A DNA stretch of 64,000 nt, taken from positions 682,001 through 746,000 of the forward strand of contig NZ_JBIGIB010000001.1 in NCBI RefSeq assembly GCF_043555935.1. Reading direction: 5' to 3'. Positions within the stretch are counted from its first letter, which is position 1. Each line of letters starts with the position of its first letter. Source of the stretch: Pelomonas baiyunensis. GTDB lineage: Bacteria; Pseudomonadota; Gammaproteobacteria; Burkholderiales; Burkholderiaceae_C. Position numbers and translations under genes: made by a program. Positions 1 through 8,591 of the stretch are shown one piece after another. A model generated the notes under the pieces. That model saw only the letters and a program-made list of their open reading frames with translations. It searched no databases and was not told the DNA's origin.

Positions 1-428
1 TTGATGGCGATGAACAGGAAGGCCACCATGCTGCCGAAGAAGCGGGCGCTGGCCGTGCCTTGCGCGCCGGTGCTGGGGTCGAAGAAGCCGGCGAAGTTCA
101 AGCCCATCTGCAGGCCGATGATTTCGCCTGCGAACTCCAGCGCCGCGAACACGATGCGCACCGCAAAGCCCATGGACAGGCCGATCAGCAGCTGCTGCGC
201 CACCAGCAGGGTGAGCAGGGGCAGGGAGTCCAGCGGCGTGGGCGGGATGTCGGGCAGCGAGGGTTGCGCCGCCACGGCGATGAAGAGGCTCAGCCCCACG
301 CGCAGCCGCAGCGGCACGTTGCGCTGGCTGAACGTGGGCATGCCCGCAAACAGCGCGAGCGTGCGGATGAACGGCCACAGCAGCGGGTTCAGCCAGGCCA
401 GCAGCTGGGCCTCGGTGACGCTGAACAT
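1..428 (-). CDS. fliR: Flagellar export gate protein FliR (3' part missing)
   Basis: Inner-membrane component of the flagellar type III export gate, built with FliP and FliQ. The first 142 residues are present; the window edge cuts off the C-terminal half (family length about 260). The N-terminus MFSVTEAQLLAWLNP and hydrophobic segments such as LRVGLSLFIAVAA and a GLQMGLNF stretch are typical of FliR. It is the last visible gene of fliL-M-N-O-P-Q-R and starts 10 nt after fliQ ends. Confidence 0.95.
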   Translation of the reverse strand, partial: MFSVTEAQLLAWLNPLLWPFIRTLALFAGMPTFSQRNVPLRLRVGLSLFIAVAAQPSLPDIPPTPLDSLPLLTLLVAQQLLIGLSMGFAVRIVFAALEFAGEIIGLQMGLNFAGFFDPSTGAQGTASARFFGSMVAFLFIAI

Positions 429-438
429 GGCCCGGGCC

Positions 439-708
439 TCAGCCCACCACCGACGGGATGGTTTGCAGCGTGCGCTGGATGTACTCGACCAGCGTGGTCA
501 CCATCCAGGGGCCAGCGATGGCCAGCGTCAAGATGGCGGCCAGCACCTTGGGCACGAACGACAGCGTGGACTCGTTGATCTGCGTGGCGGCCTGGATCAC
601 GCTGATCACCACCCCCACCAGCAGCACCACGATCAGCACCGGTGCCGACACCAGCATCAGCACGTACAGGCCTTGCTGGCCGAAGGTGAAAACTTGTTGA
701 GCGTCCAT
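439..708 (-). CDS. fliQ: Flagellar export gate protein FliQ
   Basis: Small two-helix membrane protein of the export gate, which packs around the FliP-FliR core. The start MDAQQVFTFGQQGL at 708 gives 89 residues, the usual FliQ length; an in-frame upstream start would only add a Pro-rich tail. Two hydrophobic segments flank the conserved stretch IQAATQINESTLSFVPK. It starts 10 nt downstream of the fliP stop and is surely cotranscribed with it. Confidence 0.96.
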   Translation of the reverse strand: MDAQQVFTFGQQGLYVLMLVSAPVLIVVLLVGVVISVIQAATQINESTLSFVPKVLAAILTLAIAGPWMVTTLVEYIQRTLQTIPSVVG

Positions 709-718
709 GGCGGGGCCG

Positions 719-1549
719 TCAGGTGGCGAAGGAGGCGGCAAGCGAGCCGAGCAGCAGGTTCCAGCCGTCCGCCAGCACGAACAGCATCAGCTTGAAGGGC
801 AGGGCCACGAGCACGGGCGACAGCATCATCATCCCGAGGCTCATCAGCACGCTGGCCACGATCATGTCGATCACCAGGAACGGGATGAAGATCAGGAACG
901 CGATCTGGAAGGCGCTCTTGAGCTCGCTCGTCACGAAGGCAGGCACCAGCACCTTGAAGGGCACGTCCTCGGGCTTGATGTTGTTGTCCAGCTTGGCGAG
1001 GCGGGCAAACAGCGTCACGTCGGCCTGGCGGGTTTGCTTGAGCATGAAGCCGCGCATGGGCACTTCGGCGCGCTTGAGCGCCTCGTCGAACGCGATGGTG
1101 CCGGCGCTGTAGGGCTGCCAGGCGTCGGCATACACCTTGTCGAGCGTGGGGCTCATCACGAAGAAGGTGAGGAACAGGCTCAGGCCCACGATCACCTGGT
1201 TGGGCGGCGCGGCTTGCGTGCCCAGCGCCTGGCGCATCAGGCTCAGCACGATGGCGATGCGAGTGAAGGCCGTCATCATCAGGATGACTGCCGGCAGGAA
1301 GCCCAGCGCTGTGAAGAACAGCAGCGTCTGGATGGGCACCGAATAGCTGCCGCCTGCGCCCTGGCCGACGAGCAAGGGCAGGGTGGCCGGTGGGGTTTGG
1401 GACTGGGCGACGGCGGCGCCGGACACGAGGCACAGCGCGGCCGTGGCCGCTGCTGCACCGAGCGCTTTCACGGCGGGCCGACGCCACACGGCCGGCACGC
1501 GAGGCGCTTGCCCGGCTGCGCCTGAAGGTGGGGTCAGGGGCTCAAGCAT
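719..1549 (-). CDS. fliP: Flagellar export gate protein FliP
   Basis: Core polytopic protein of the flagellar type III export channel. 276 residues. An N-terminal signal-like segment (about residues 28-49, ending SGAAVAQ) fits a family whose members often carry a cleaved signal peptide. Family motifs include MMTAFTRIAIVLSLMRQALG, SLFLTFFVMSP and PFLVIDMIVASVLMSLGMMM. The start overlaps the end of fliO by 8 nt, indicating translational coupling. Confidence 0.96.
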   Translation of the reverse strand: MLEPLTPPSGAAGQAPRVPAVWRRPAVKALGAAAATAALCLVSGAAVAQSQTPPATLPLLVGQGAGGSYSVPIQTLLFFTALGFLPAVILMMTAFTRIAIVLSLMRQALGTQAAPPNQVIVGLSLFLTFFVMSPTLDKVYADAWQPYSAGTIAFDEALKRAEVPMRGFMLKQTRQADVTLFARLAKLDNNIKPEDVPFKVLVPAFVTSELKSAFQIAFLIFIPFLVIDMIVASVLMSLGMMMLSPVLVALPFKLMLFVLADGWNLLLGSLAASFAT

Positions 1550-1862
1550 CCTTTTGCTCCTTCTTCAGGAACTGGGCGAAGGACGCGGGCGCCGGAGGTT
1601 CAGCCTGCGGGGGCAGCGTGTGCAGTGTGGTGATGCTCTGGGCCGTGGCGCCCAGCACCAGCCAGCGGCGGTCTTCGCCCTGGCCGACTTCCACCACCAG
1701 CAGTCGCTGGTTCGGGGACGTGGGCAACTGCGCCACCACGCGCAGCACGCCCGCGGCCGCAGCACCACCCATCGGCGTGCGCTTGAGCAGCCACAGCGCG
1801 ACGGGGATCAGCGCGACGATCCCGAGGAACCAGAGAAAAGGAAGCAGGCCGGAAGCATTCAT
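1542..1862 (-). CDS. fliO: Flagellar biogenesis protein FliO
   Basis: Single-pass membrane protein that helps assemble or stabilise FliP in the export gate. 106 residues: a hydrophobic segment at about residues 6-25 followed by a small cytoplasmic domain with RVVAQLPTSPNQRLLVVEVG, the FliO-like beta-rich region. The 3' end overlaps fliP by 8 nt. The family is poorly conserved, so the call rests on size, topology and position. A 187-nt gap holding a structured repeat separates it from fliN. Confidence 0.88.
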   Translation of the reverse strand: MNASGLLPFLWFLGIVALIPVALWLLKRTPMGGAAAAGVLRVVAQLPTSPNQRLLVVEVGQGEDRRWLVLGATAQSITTLHTLPPQAEPPAPASFAQFLKKEQKDA

Positions 1863-1969
1863 GCCTCGGCATTCTGCGGAGCGACTTGAGGCCTTGAACG
1901 CCTCAAATAGCCATTGAAACCCCGCCTCGTCTTGCGACTGCTGCCGCCGAAGGCGCTGCGTCTTCGCGC

Positions 1970-2044
1970 AGACCTCGGCGATCCGGCTCTGCCGGGCGCA
2001 CGAGGTCGCCCCATGGAGGGGGCGCGAAGCGCTTAAGGGGGTGG
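1970..2044. repeat. Three-hairpin intergenic repeat, copy A
   Basis: Lies between fliN and fliO. Read on the plus strand it has (1) outer arms GACCTCG (1971) and CGAGGTC (2001) around an inner CCGGC-TCT-GCCGG hairpin, (2) a CCCC-ATGG-AGGGG hairpin, (3) GCGC-GAA-GCGC, and then the tail AGGGGGTGG. Copies B (60814) and C (61680) have the same layout with different but still complementary arms. Confidence 0.75.
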
Positions 2045-2049
2045 TCCGC

Positions 2050-2505
2050 TCAAGCGCCCTTGGACAGGCGCCGCATGCGTTCAGACGGCGTGACGATGTC
2101 AGTCAGCCGGATGCCGAACTTGTCGTTCACCACCACCACCTCGCCCTGGGCGATCAGGTAGCCGTTGACCAGCACGTCCATGGGCTCGCCGGCCAGGGCG
2201 TCCAGTTCCACCACCGAGCCTTGGGCCAGTTGCAGGATGTTCTTGATCGGGATGCGCGTGCGGCCCAGTTCCACAGTCAGCTGGACGGGGATGTCCAGGA
2301 TCATGTTGATGTCGCCCGCCGGGCCACCCGCCGTGGTGGGCGAGAAGTTGGCAAAGCTGGGTGTGGACACCTGCTCCGGCGCCACTTCGGACACCACTTC
2401 CGTGGAGGCAGAGGCCGCTGGGGCGGCGGAGGCTTCGGCCAGCGCCGCCGCCCATTCCGCCGCCATTGCGTCTTGTTCGTCTTGGCTCGGGGTATCAGGG
2501 CTCAT
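2050..2505 (-). CDS. fliN: Flagellar motor switch protein FliN
   Basis: C-ring protein acting with FliM and FliG in motor switching and as a docking site for FliH and export cargo. 151 residues: an acidic, Ala-rich N-terminus (1-70), then the SpoA/FliN domain with ILDIPVQLTVELGRT, LQLAQGSVVELD, VLVNGYLIAQGEVVVV and FGIRLTDIVTPSERMRRL. The start overlaps the fliM stop by 11 nt. A structured repeat follows its stop codon by 5 nt. Confidence 0.97.
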   Translation of the reverse strand: MSPDTPSQDEQDAMAAEWAAALAEASAAPAASASTEVVSEVAPEQVSTPSFANFSPTTAGGPAGDINMILDIPVQLTVELGRTRIPIKNILQLAQGSVVELDALAGEPMDVLVNGYLIAQGEVVVVNDKFGIRLTDIVTPSERMRRLSKGA

Positions 2506-3499
2506 GTTTCGCTCCCAACCAGCTTTCCTGCGAGCCAGTCAGCATTTGGTCGACCTTGAGGGCGTATCGGCCATTGGACGTGCCGTAGTGGCACTGGAAC
2601 ACCGGCACCCCGTCCACCTTGGTCTGGATGACGGGGTCCAGGTCGAGTTCGATGAAGTCGCCCGGCTTGAACGCCAGCAACTGCTCCACGGTGGCCGGGG
2701 CCGTGCCCAGCTCGGCCACCAGTTCCACCTCGGCGGCCTGGATCTGCGTTTTCAGCAGGTTGATCCAGCGGCGGTCGGGCTCGGTGGAGTCGCCCTGCGT
2801 GGTGCTGTAGAGCACGTCACGGATGGGCTCCAGCGTGGAGTACGGGATGCAGAAGTAGATGGTGCCGCTGGTCTCGCCGATTTCCAGCGTGAACGAGGTT
2901 GACACCACGATCTCGCTGGGTGTCGCGATGTTGGCGAACTGGGGCTGCATCTCCGAGCGCTGGTACTCCAGCTCCAGCGGATAGATGCCCTTCCAGGCCT
3001 TGTGGTACTCGTGCAGCACCACCTCGACGATGCGGGTGATGACGCGCTGCTCGGTGGGCGAGAAATCGCGGCCTTCGATGCGGGCGTGGAATTTGCCGAT
3101 GCCGCCGAACAGGCTGTCGATGACGGCGAACACCAGCGTCGGGTCGCACACGATGAGACCGCTGCCGCGCAGCGGCTTCACCGACACGATGTTGAAGTTG
3201 GTCGGGACGACGATCTCGCGCAGGAAGGCGCTGTACTTCTGCACCTTGATGCCGCCGATGGCGACTTCCGGGCTCTTGCGGATGAAGTTGAACAGGCCCA
3301 CGCGGATGTTGCGCGCGAACCGCTCGTTGATGATTTCCATCGTGGGCATGCGCCCACGGACGATGCGTTCCTGGCTTGCGAGGTTGTACTCGCGAATGCC
3401 ACCAACCTGCTCCTCCTCGGCTTCGAGCTTCTGGCTCTCGCCGGTGATGCCCTGGAGCAGTGCATCGACTTCGTCTTGGGAAAGAATCTGCTGATTCAT
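2495..3499 (-). CDS. fliM: Flagellar motor switch protein FliM
   Basis: C-ring protein that binds phospho-CheY and transmits the switch signal to FliG. 334 residues. The extreme N-terminus carries the CheY-P-binding peptide ILSQDEVDALLQGI; the middle domain holds EIINERFARNIRVGLFNF and a GLIVCDPTLVFAVIDSLFGG stretch; the C-terminal SpoA domain ends near residue 325 and overlaps the start of fliN. A 136-nt gap without recognisable genes separates it from fliL. Confidence 0.98.
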   Translation of the reverse strand: MNQQILSQDEVDALLQGITGESQKLEAEEEQVGGIREYNLASQERIVRGRMPTMEIINERFARNIRVGLFNFIRKSPEVAIGGIKVQKYSAFLREIVVPTNFNIVSVKPLRGSGLIVCDPTLVFAVIDSLFGGIGKFHARIEGRDFSPTEQRVITRIVEVVLHEYHKAWKGIYPLELEYQRSEMQPQFANIATPSEIVVSTSFTLEIGETSGTIYFCIPYSTLEPIRDVLYSTTQGDSTEPDRRWINLLKTQIQAAEVELVAELGTAPATVEQLLAFKPGDFIELDLDPVIQTKVDGVPVFQCHYGTSNGRYALKVDQMLTGSQESWLGAKHEP

Positions 3500-3635
3500 G
3501 CCGAGGCCTCTGGAGATCCCGTGACCTTCGTCGCAGGTTGAGCGCCGGCTCGCGCCCGAGCCGGCACGCCATGGCGATGGGCCGAGTGGGCGCGCCTGCG
3601 TTCAGCGGGGCGAGAGGGGGCGAGGGGCGTCATGG

Positions 3636-4229
3636 TCACTGCACGATGAAGTTGGAGAACAGCACCTGGGTCACGGGGCTTTCGACTTGGGCCTTCTTCT
3701 TTTTCTTCTTCTTCTTTTTGGCCGCGTCGGCGTCTTCTTCGTCTTCGTCGTCGAGCTCGATGCCCATCGGGCGCACCGACTCGCGCATCACTTCGCGCGA
3801 CAGCTTTTCCTTGCCTTCGCGGGTCAGCAACTCAGAGGCGGTCTTGTGCGACAGCACCATCAGGATGTTGCTGCGGATGGCCGGCATGTAGGCCTTGATC
3901 TGGTCGGCGAACTTCGGGTCTTCCACCTGCAGGGTGACGCCGATCTGCGCAAAGCGGTCCACGTCCTTGTCGGCCAGGTTCACGGTGAACGGGTCCAGCG
4001 GCACGAACGTGGGCGGGTGGTCGTTCTTGGCGTGGGCCTTGGGCTTGGGTGCGGGCTCGTGCACCTCCGCCCCTTCCTCGCCTTCCTCGGCCGGCTTTTT
4101 CTTGAGCAGCATGAAGGCGGCACCGCCCCCCACCAGCACGAGCACCAGCACGGCTGCGAGGATGATGATCAGCTTCTTGCTGCCGCCTGCCTTGGGCGGG
4201 GCGGCTTCAGCAGCCGGCGCGTTCGCCAT
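3636..4229 (-). CDS. fliL: Flagellar basal-body-associated protein FliL, with a poly-Lys insert
   Basis: Inner-membrane protein that forms a ring around the stator units and supports torque. 197 residues: one transmembrane segment (about 21-43, LIIILAAVLVLVLVGGGAAF), then a periplasmic domain with FVPLDPFTVNLADKD and RSNILMVLSHKTASELLTREG. Just before the conserved C-terminal VLFSNFIVQ there is an acidic stretch (DDEDEED) and a run of nine lysines, which helps make the protein longer than most FliL. First gene of fliL-M-N-O-P-Q-R. Confidence 0.95.
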   Translation of the reverse strand: MANAPAAEAAPPKAGGSKKLIIILAAVLVLVLVGGGAAFMLLKKKPAEEGEEGAEVHEPAPKPKAHAKNDHPPTFVPLDPFTVNLADKDVDRFAQIGVTLQVEDPKFADQIKAYMPAIRSNILMVLSHKTASELLTREGKEKLSREVMRESVRPMGIELDDEDEEDADAAKKKKKKKKKAQVESPVTQVLFSNFIVQ

Positions 4230-4294
4230 GTGAACTCCTTCAAACGTCTGTCACCCGTGCCGCAGGGCGCGGACCGTGGGCACCTTTGCAGCCG

Positions 4295-4353
4295 ATTATT
4301 GACTTCGGCTTCACGGGCCAAGCCCCGATTAGCTCAAGCCAGCCGTGGCTATT
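4295..4353 (-). promoter_or_regulatory. Candidate FlhDC-activated class II promoter of fliL-R
   Basis: On the minus strand a -10-like AATAAT lies at 4300-4295, with a weak -35 region near 4323-4316. Just upstream is an inverted repeat, ATTAGC (4328-4333) and GCTATT (4348-4353) spaced by 14 nt. This resembles the FlhD4C2 box (AAATAGCG, 10-12 nt, CGCTATTT). The geometry, box then weak -35 then -10, fits an activated class II promoter. This is inference from pattern only. Confidence 0.4.
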
Positions 4354-4377
4354 TCCACTTCCGGGCGGTCTTCAGGT

Positions 4378-5850
4378 TCAGGCAAAGGTGTCGAGCAGGC
4401 CCACCGACCGGCGTGGTGCCGAGGCCGCGGGTGCGGTGTCGGCCGCGCCGCCCGGGGCGCCACGGGCACTGGCGGAGCCGGTGCGGCCACCCTCAGCACC
4501 CGAATTGCGGTTGTCGGATGCCCCCGGGTCTTGCTGCGCTTGCTGGAACACGCCCCCGCCCGACAGCGTCAGGCCCTGCCCCTGCAAGGCGGCCGCCAGA
4601 TCCGGCAGGCTTTGCTCCAGCGCGGCGCGGGTTTCGGCCTGCACCGCCTGGAACGACACCTGGGCCTGGCTGCCGTCCAGCACGATCTGCACCGTCACGG
4701 GGCCCATCTCGGCGGGGTTGAGTTGAAGTTCGGCGTGCTGCACGCCATCCACCGCCATCAGGCTGACGCGGGTGCCCAGCTCCGGCGCAAACGCGGTGCT
4801 GTGCAGCGAGGCGTGCACGCGGGCCGTGGCTTCCGGCGTGAAGCGGGTGTCGGCGGCGCCTCCCAACAACGGCTGCATCACGGCGGCAAAGGCCTGCGGA
4901 TTGGCGCTGGCGGTCGGCAAGGCGGTGGGCCCTGCGCTGGCCGCGTCACGCTGGGCGGGCGCGAGGCTGGCGCTGCGTTCGGCGCTGGCTGTCGCGTCTT
5001 GCCGCGCGGCGGCGGCGGAACTGGCGGCCGCCGGGGGGGGCGCGGGGCGCGCGGCGGTGGCTGATGACGTGCCGTCGCCTGGGGGCGTGGTGCGGCCTGC
5101 AGCGCGTGCGGTGGCCGAGCCCGTGTCGGCGTCGGCATCAACGCTGGCGTTCGCGGCGGTGCTGTCGGCATCGGTGGCGCCGGCGTCTGCGTGGGCGAGG
5201 GCCCGGCCGTGGCGGGCGGTACCCGCTGCGGCGGTGGCCGTGGCATCGCCTCCGGCGCCGTCGGCGAGTTGAGTCGCTGCGGTGGTGTTGGCCGGCGTGG
5301 GCAGCGCCGGGGCGGCGGCCGGGGTCAGCCCGATGAGCTGGGTGAACTCGGCCAGGCCCGCGCTGGCGTCGTCAGCCGGGGCTTCGAGGGCGTCGCGGCC
5401 GTCTCCCGCCTCGCTGGCGGTGGCGGCGTTCAGGGCGTCTGCGGTGCCGGGGTCGGCGGCGGCTTCGCCGGGGGGCTGCAGTTCACGGGTCGATGGGCGG
5501 CCGTCAGCGGGGCGCGTGGTGGAGGCGGGGGCCTTGCTGGCCGGTGCGGCGGAAACCTTGCGGGCCGGCGCCGGGGCCGCGTCCTGCGGCGCGGGGGCCG
5601 CCGCCTTGGCCGCCGTCGAGTGGGGCGAGGACGGCTCGGCGCTGCGCGCTGCGGTGGGCTCGGCGGTCGGCGCTGAGGTTGGCGTGCAGGTTGGCGTGGA
5701 GGTCGGCACGGCCTGCTCGCTGAGCAGGCGGGCGAAGTTGGCGCCACTCAGCCCGGCCAGGGCCGATGCGGCGTTGCTGGTGCCCGACGCGGGCAGGGCT
5801 GCGGGTGGGGTGGCGGGCTTGGCGGCGGTGGCCTGGGCGGTGCTGATCAT
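4378..5850 (-). CDS. fliK: Flagellar hook-length control protein FliK
   Basis: Secreted ruler that measures hook length and, through FlhB, switches export from hook to filament substrates. The start MISTAQATAAK at 5850 avoids overlap with fliJ and gives 490 residues. Residues 1 to about 345 are low-complexity and rich in Ala, Pro and Thr, as expected for the ruler part. The C-terminal FliK domain (about 370-450) carries LMAVDGVQHAELQLNP and AEMGPVTVQIVLDG, followed by a Gly/Ala-rich tail. Confidence 0.92.
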   Translation of the reverse strand: MISTAQATAAKPATPPAALPASGTSNAASALAGLSGANFARLLSEQAVPTSTPTCTPTSAPTAEPTAARSAEPSSPHSTAAKAAAPAPQDAAPAPARKVSAAPASKAPASTTRPADGRPSTRELQPPGEAAADPGTADALNAATASEAGDGRDALEAPADDASAGLAEFTQLIGLTPAAAPALPTPANTTAATQLADGAGGDATATAAAGTARHGRALAHADAGATDADSTAANASVDADADTGSATARAAGRTTPPGDGTSSATAARPAPPPAAASSAAAARQDATASAERSASLAPAQRDAASAGPTALPTASANPQAFAAVMQPLLGGAADTRFTPEATARVHASLHSTAFAPELGTRVSLMAVDGVQHAELQLNPAEMGPVTVQIVLDGSQAQVSFQAVQAETRAALEQSLPDLAAALQGQGLTLSGGGVFQQAQQDPGASDNRNSGAEGGRTGSASARGAPGGAADTAPAASAPRRSVGLLDTFA

Positions 5851-5863
5851 GGGGCGCCTCGGC

Positions 5864-6319
5864 TCAAGAGTGGGCGGCCCGCTGCAGCTGCACGCGGGCG
5901 GCAAATTCGTCGGTGGCGCGTTGCTCGCGTCGCTGGGTCTGGCGCAGGGCCTCGGCCTGGCGGCGGGCGATCAACTGCTTCAGCGCGGCCACACGCAATT
6001 CCGCCTGGCGCAGCGCGTCTCGGGCGCGGGCCTGGCGTTGGTCGGCGTGCTGGGCCACATGACCTTGGGTCACCACGGCTTGGTCCAGCCGCTGGCCAAA
6101 GGTTTGGTAGCAGGCCACGATGTCCATGGTGGTGGCGCGGGCGAAGGTTTGCGTCCAGCGTTGCTCGTACTCCTGCCGGTAGCCGGTCAGCTCACCATGC
6201 TGGGCGCGGGCGGCCTGGGCCTGGTTGCTGGCGGCGTTCAGCGCGCGGGCTGCCGCATCGCGCTCGTCTTCGGCGCGCTCCAGCAGCAGGCTCAAGGTGT
6301 CGGTGGCAGTGGCACTCAT
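5864..6319 (-). CDS. fliJ: Flagellar export chaperone/ATPase stalk protein FliJ
   Basis: Coiled-coil protein that inserts into the FliI ATPase ring and links it to FlhA. The start MSATATDTLSLLLERAE at 6319 is preceded by a GGAG motif; 151 residues, the usual size. The protein is almost entirely helical with heptad-like Ala/Leu/Arg/Gln patterning and the FliJ-type arrangement of DERDAAARALNAA and a GYRQEYEQRW segment. It lies between fliI and fliK in the fliF-G-H-I-J-K cluster. Confidence 0.92.
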   Translation of the reverse strand: MSATATDTLSLLLERAEDERDAAARALNAASNQAQAARAQHGELTGYRQEYEQRWTQTFARATTMDIVACYQTFGQRLDQAVVTQGHVAQHADQRQARARDALRQAELRVAALKQLIARRQAEALRQTQRREQRATDEFAARVQLQRAAHS

Positions 6320-6389
6320 GCGATCTCCAGCGCGGTGCGGACCGGACGGTTCCACACCCCATCGTTATCGGCCGCTGCCGGTGCGCGCT

Positions 6390-7820
6390 TCAGGCGCCCT
6401 GCACCACGGCCTGCAATTGACTGACGCTGGCGTGAAGAAGTGCCGGGCTGTGCATGTCCTGCTGCAGCAGCCGCGTCATGTCGGCATGCAGGCGCACGGC
6501 GAGGTCCAGCTCGGGGTCGCTGCCCGGGGCATAGGCACCGAGCTGGATCAGGTCGCGGGCCTTGTTGTATTTCGCCAGAAGCTGGCGGAATCGACGGGCG
6601 GAATCGACCTGGTTTTGCGGTGCAACACTGGTCATCACCCGCGAGATGGAGCGTTCGATGTCGATGGCCGGGTAGTGGCCGGCCTCGGCGAGTTCGCGTG
6701 AGAGGACGATGTGGCCGTCCAGAATGCCGCGCGCCGCGTCGGCAATCGGGTCTTGCGGGTCGTCGCCCTCGGTCAGCACGGTGTAGAAGGCGGTGATGGA
6801 GCCTTCACCGGGCAGGCCGTTGCCGCTGCGCTCCACCAGCTGTGGCAGTTTGGCAAAGCAGCTGGGCGGGTAGCCCTTGGTGGCGGGCGGCTCGCCAATG
6901 GCCAGGGCAATTTCGCGCTGGGCCATGGCGTAGCGGGTGAGGCTGTCCATCAGCAGCAGCACGTGGCGGCCTTCGTCGCGGAAGTGCTCGGCAATGGCGG
7001 TGGCGTAGTGGGCGCCCTGCATGCGCATCAGCGGCGGTGCGTCGGCCGGGGCGGCCACCACGACGCTGCGGCGCAGGCCTTCCTCGCCGAGGATGTCTTC
7101 GATGAATTCCTTCACTTCGCGGCCGCGCTCGCCGATCAGGCCCACCACGATGACGTCGGCCTGCGTGTAGCGGGCCATCATGCCCAGCAGCACCGACTTG
7201 CCCACGCCGGTGCCGGCGAACAGGCCCAGCCGCTGGCCTCGGCCCACGGTGAGCAGGGCGTTGATGGCGCGCACCCCGGTGTCCAGCGGGCGGCGCACGG
7301 GGTCGCGGTCCATCGCGTTGATGGGGCGGCGCACCATGGGTTCGTTGTGGATGCGGGTGAGCTCGCCGCCGCGGTCCAGCGGGTGGCCGTGCGGGTCCAC
7401 CACGCGGCCCAGCAGTCCGTCGCCCATGGGCAGGTGCAGGCCACGGTCTTCGCCCCGGCGCCAGGGGTGCAGCGGCTGGCCCAGCTGCGGTGCCAGCGGC
7501 GGCAGGTGGCGCGGCACCACGGTGGCGCCACTGGAGAGGCCCTGCACTTCGTCGGTGGGCATGAGGTAGGCCCGGTCGCCCGAGAAGCCCACCACCTCGG
7601 CATTCACCGGTGCGGCGCCCCGGCGCGGGTTGGCACCGCTGCTGGGCATCTGGATGCGGCACACCGAACCCAGCGGCACCTTGATGCCGGTGGCCTCCAG
7701 CACCAGGCCCGCCACGCGCACCAGCTTGCCGTGCGACTCCAGCGGCGCGGCGTTGCTGGCCAGGGTTTCCAGGTCGGTCAGGTAGCGCTGCCAGCGCTCG
7801 GTGCGCTCAGGCGTCGTCAT
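6390..7820 (-). CDS. fliI: Flagellum-specific ATP synthase FliI
   Basis: Cytoplasmic hexameric ATPase energising type III export, homologous to the F1 beta subunit. 476 residues. The Walker A motif AGTGVGKS lies near residue 203, followed by GLIGERGREVKEFIEDILG and the Walker B region HVLLLMDSLTRYAMAQREI. LAIGEPPATKGYPPS is a signature of type III ATPases. The start overlaps the fliH 3' end by 14 nt. Confidence 0.98.
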   Translation of the reverse strand: MTTPERTERWQRYLTDLETLASNAAPLESHGKLVRVAGLVLEATGIKVPLGSVCRIQMPSSGANPRRGAAPVNAEVVGFSGDRAYLMPTDEVQGLSSGATVVPRHLPPLAPQLGQPLHPWRRGEDRGLHLPMGDGLLGRVVDPHGHPLDRGGELTRIHNEPMVRRPINAMDRDPVRRPLDTGVRAINALLTVGRGQRLGLFAGTGVGKSVLLGMMARYTQADVIVVGLIGERGREVKEFIEDILGEEGLRRSVVVAAPADAPPLMRMQGAHYATAIAEHFRDEGRHVLLLMDSLTRYAMAQREIALAIGEPPATKGYPPSCFAKLPQLVERSGNGLPGEGSITAFYTVLTEGDDPQDPIADAARGILDGHIVLSRELAEAGHYPAIDIERSISRVMTSVAPQNQVDSARRFRQLLAKYNKARDLIQLGAYAPGSDPELDLAVRLHADMTRLLQQDMHSPALLHASVSQLQAVVQGA

Positions 7821-8589
7821 CCGCGCCTCCGCGGCGGTCTTCCCAGATGGACTGCTGGCCGATGGCGGACACCGCCTGCTGCCAGCGGGCGGCGAGGGTG
7901 GCGTCGACGCTGGCGATGTCGGCGTCCACCTTCACGCCACCGCGGGCCACCTCGGCATCGGGCACCAGCTGGGCCTCGCGGGCTTCCAGCTCGTGGCCCG
8001 CGCCGTCTTGCACCAGGTCGAAATCGGCGGGGTTCACGCGCACGCGCACATGGCGGGCCGAGAGCTGCAGCGCCTCCACGGCATCGTGCGCCACGCGGGC
8101 GATCAGCTCGGGGTTTTGCGTCAGTTCGCTGCGCACGACCTGGCGCGCCAGCTCTACGGCAATGCGGGCCACCGAGGCGGCCATCGCGTCTTCCAGCCCG
8201 CGCATTTCGGCATCGAAACTGGTGACCACGGCGCCGATCTGCTTGCTCATCTGCTGGGCAAAGCTTTGCTTGAAGGCGTCCAGCGCGGCCATGCCGTCAC
8301 GGTAGCCGTCTTGATAGCCGGACTGTCGGGCGGCGTGCAGCTGCTCTTGCGCGCTGGGTTCGGGCGGCGGCGGGGGCTCCACCGGCGCGGCGGCCGGTGC
8401 GGGCGCGGGCGCTGCGCCGGGGCGCATGGGCGCAAAGGGCGACGCGGGCGAATCGCCCAGGTGGTCCAGCGACCAGGCCTTGGCGCCTTGCACCTCTTCG
8501 CCGGGAATGAAGCGGGCGTAGCTGCCGCGCCGTTCGCCTTCGCGGCGGTCGGGCGGGGGCACCTGGCGGGGCGGTTGACGGGTGGCCAT
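7807..8589 (-). CDS. fliH: Flagellar assembly protein FliH
   Basis: Peripheral-stalk protein that binds FliI and docks it at FliN and FlhA. 260 residues: a Pro/Arg-rich N-terminus, a Pro/Ala stretch at about 58-80, a coiled region QSGYQDGYRDGMAALDAFK, and the conserved C-terminal domain (MAASVARIAVELARQVV, ELTQNPELIARVAHDAVEAL). It starts 2 nt after the fliG stop and overlaps fliI. Confidence 0.95.
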   Translation of the reverse strand: MATRQPPRQVPPPDRREGERRGSYARFIPGEEVQGAKAWSLDHLGDSPASPFAPMRPGAAPAPAPAAAPVEPPPPPEPSAQEQLHAARQSGYQDGYRDGMAALDAFKQSFAQQMSKQIGAVVTSFDAEMRGLEDAMAASVARIAVELARQVVRSELTQNPELIARVAHDAVEALQLSARHVRVRVNPADFDLVQDGAGHELEAREAQLVPDAEVARGGVKVDADIASVDATLAARWQQAVSAIGQQSIWEDRRGGADDDA

Positions 8590-8591
8590 GG

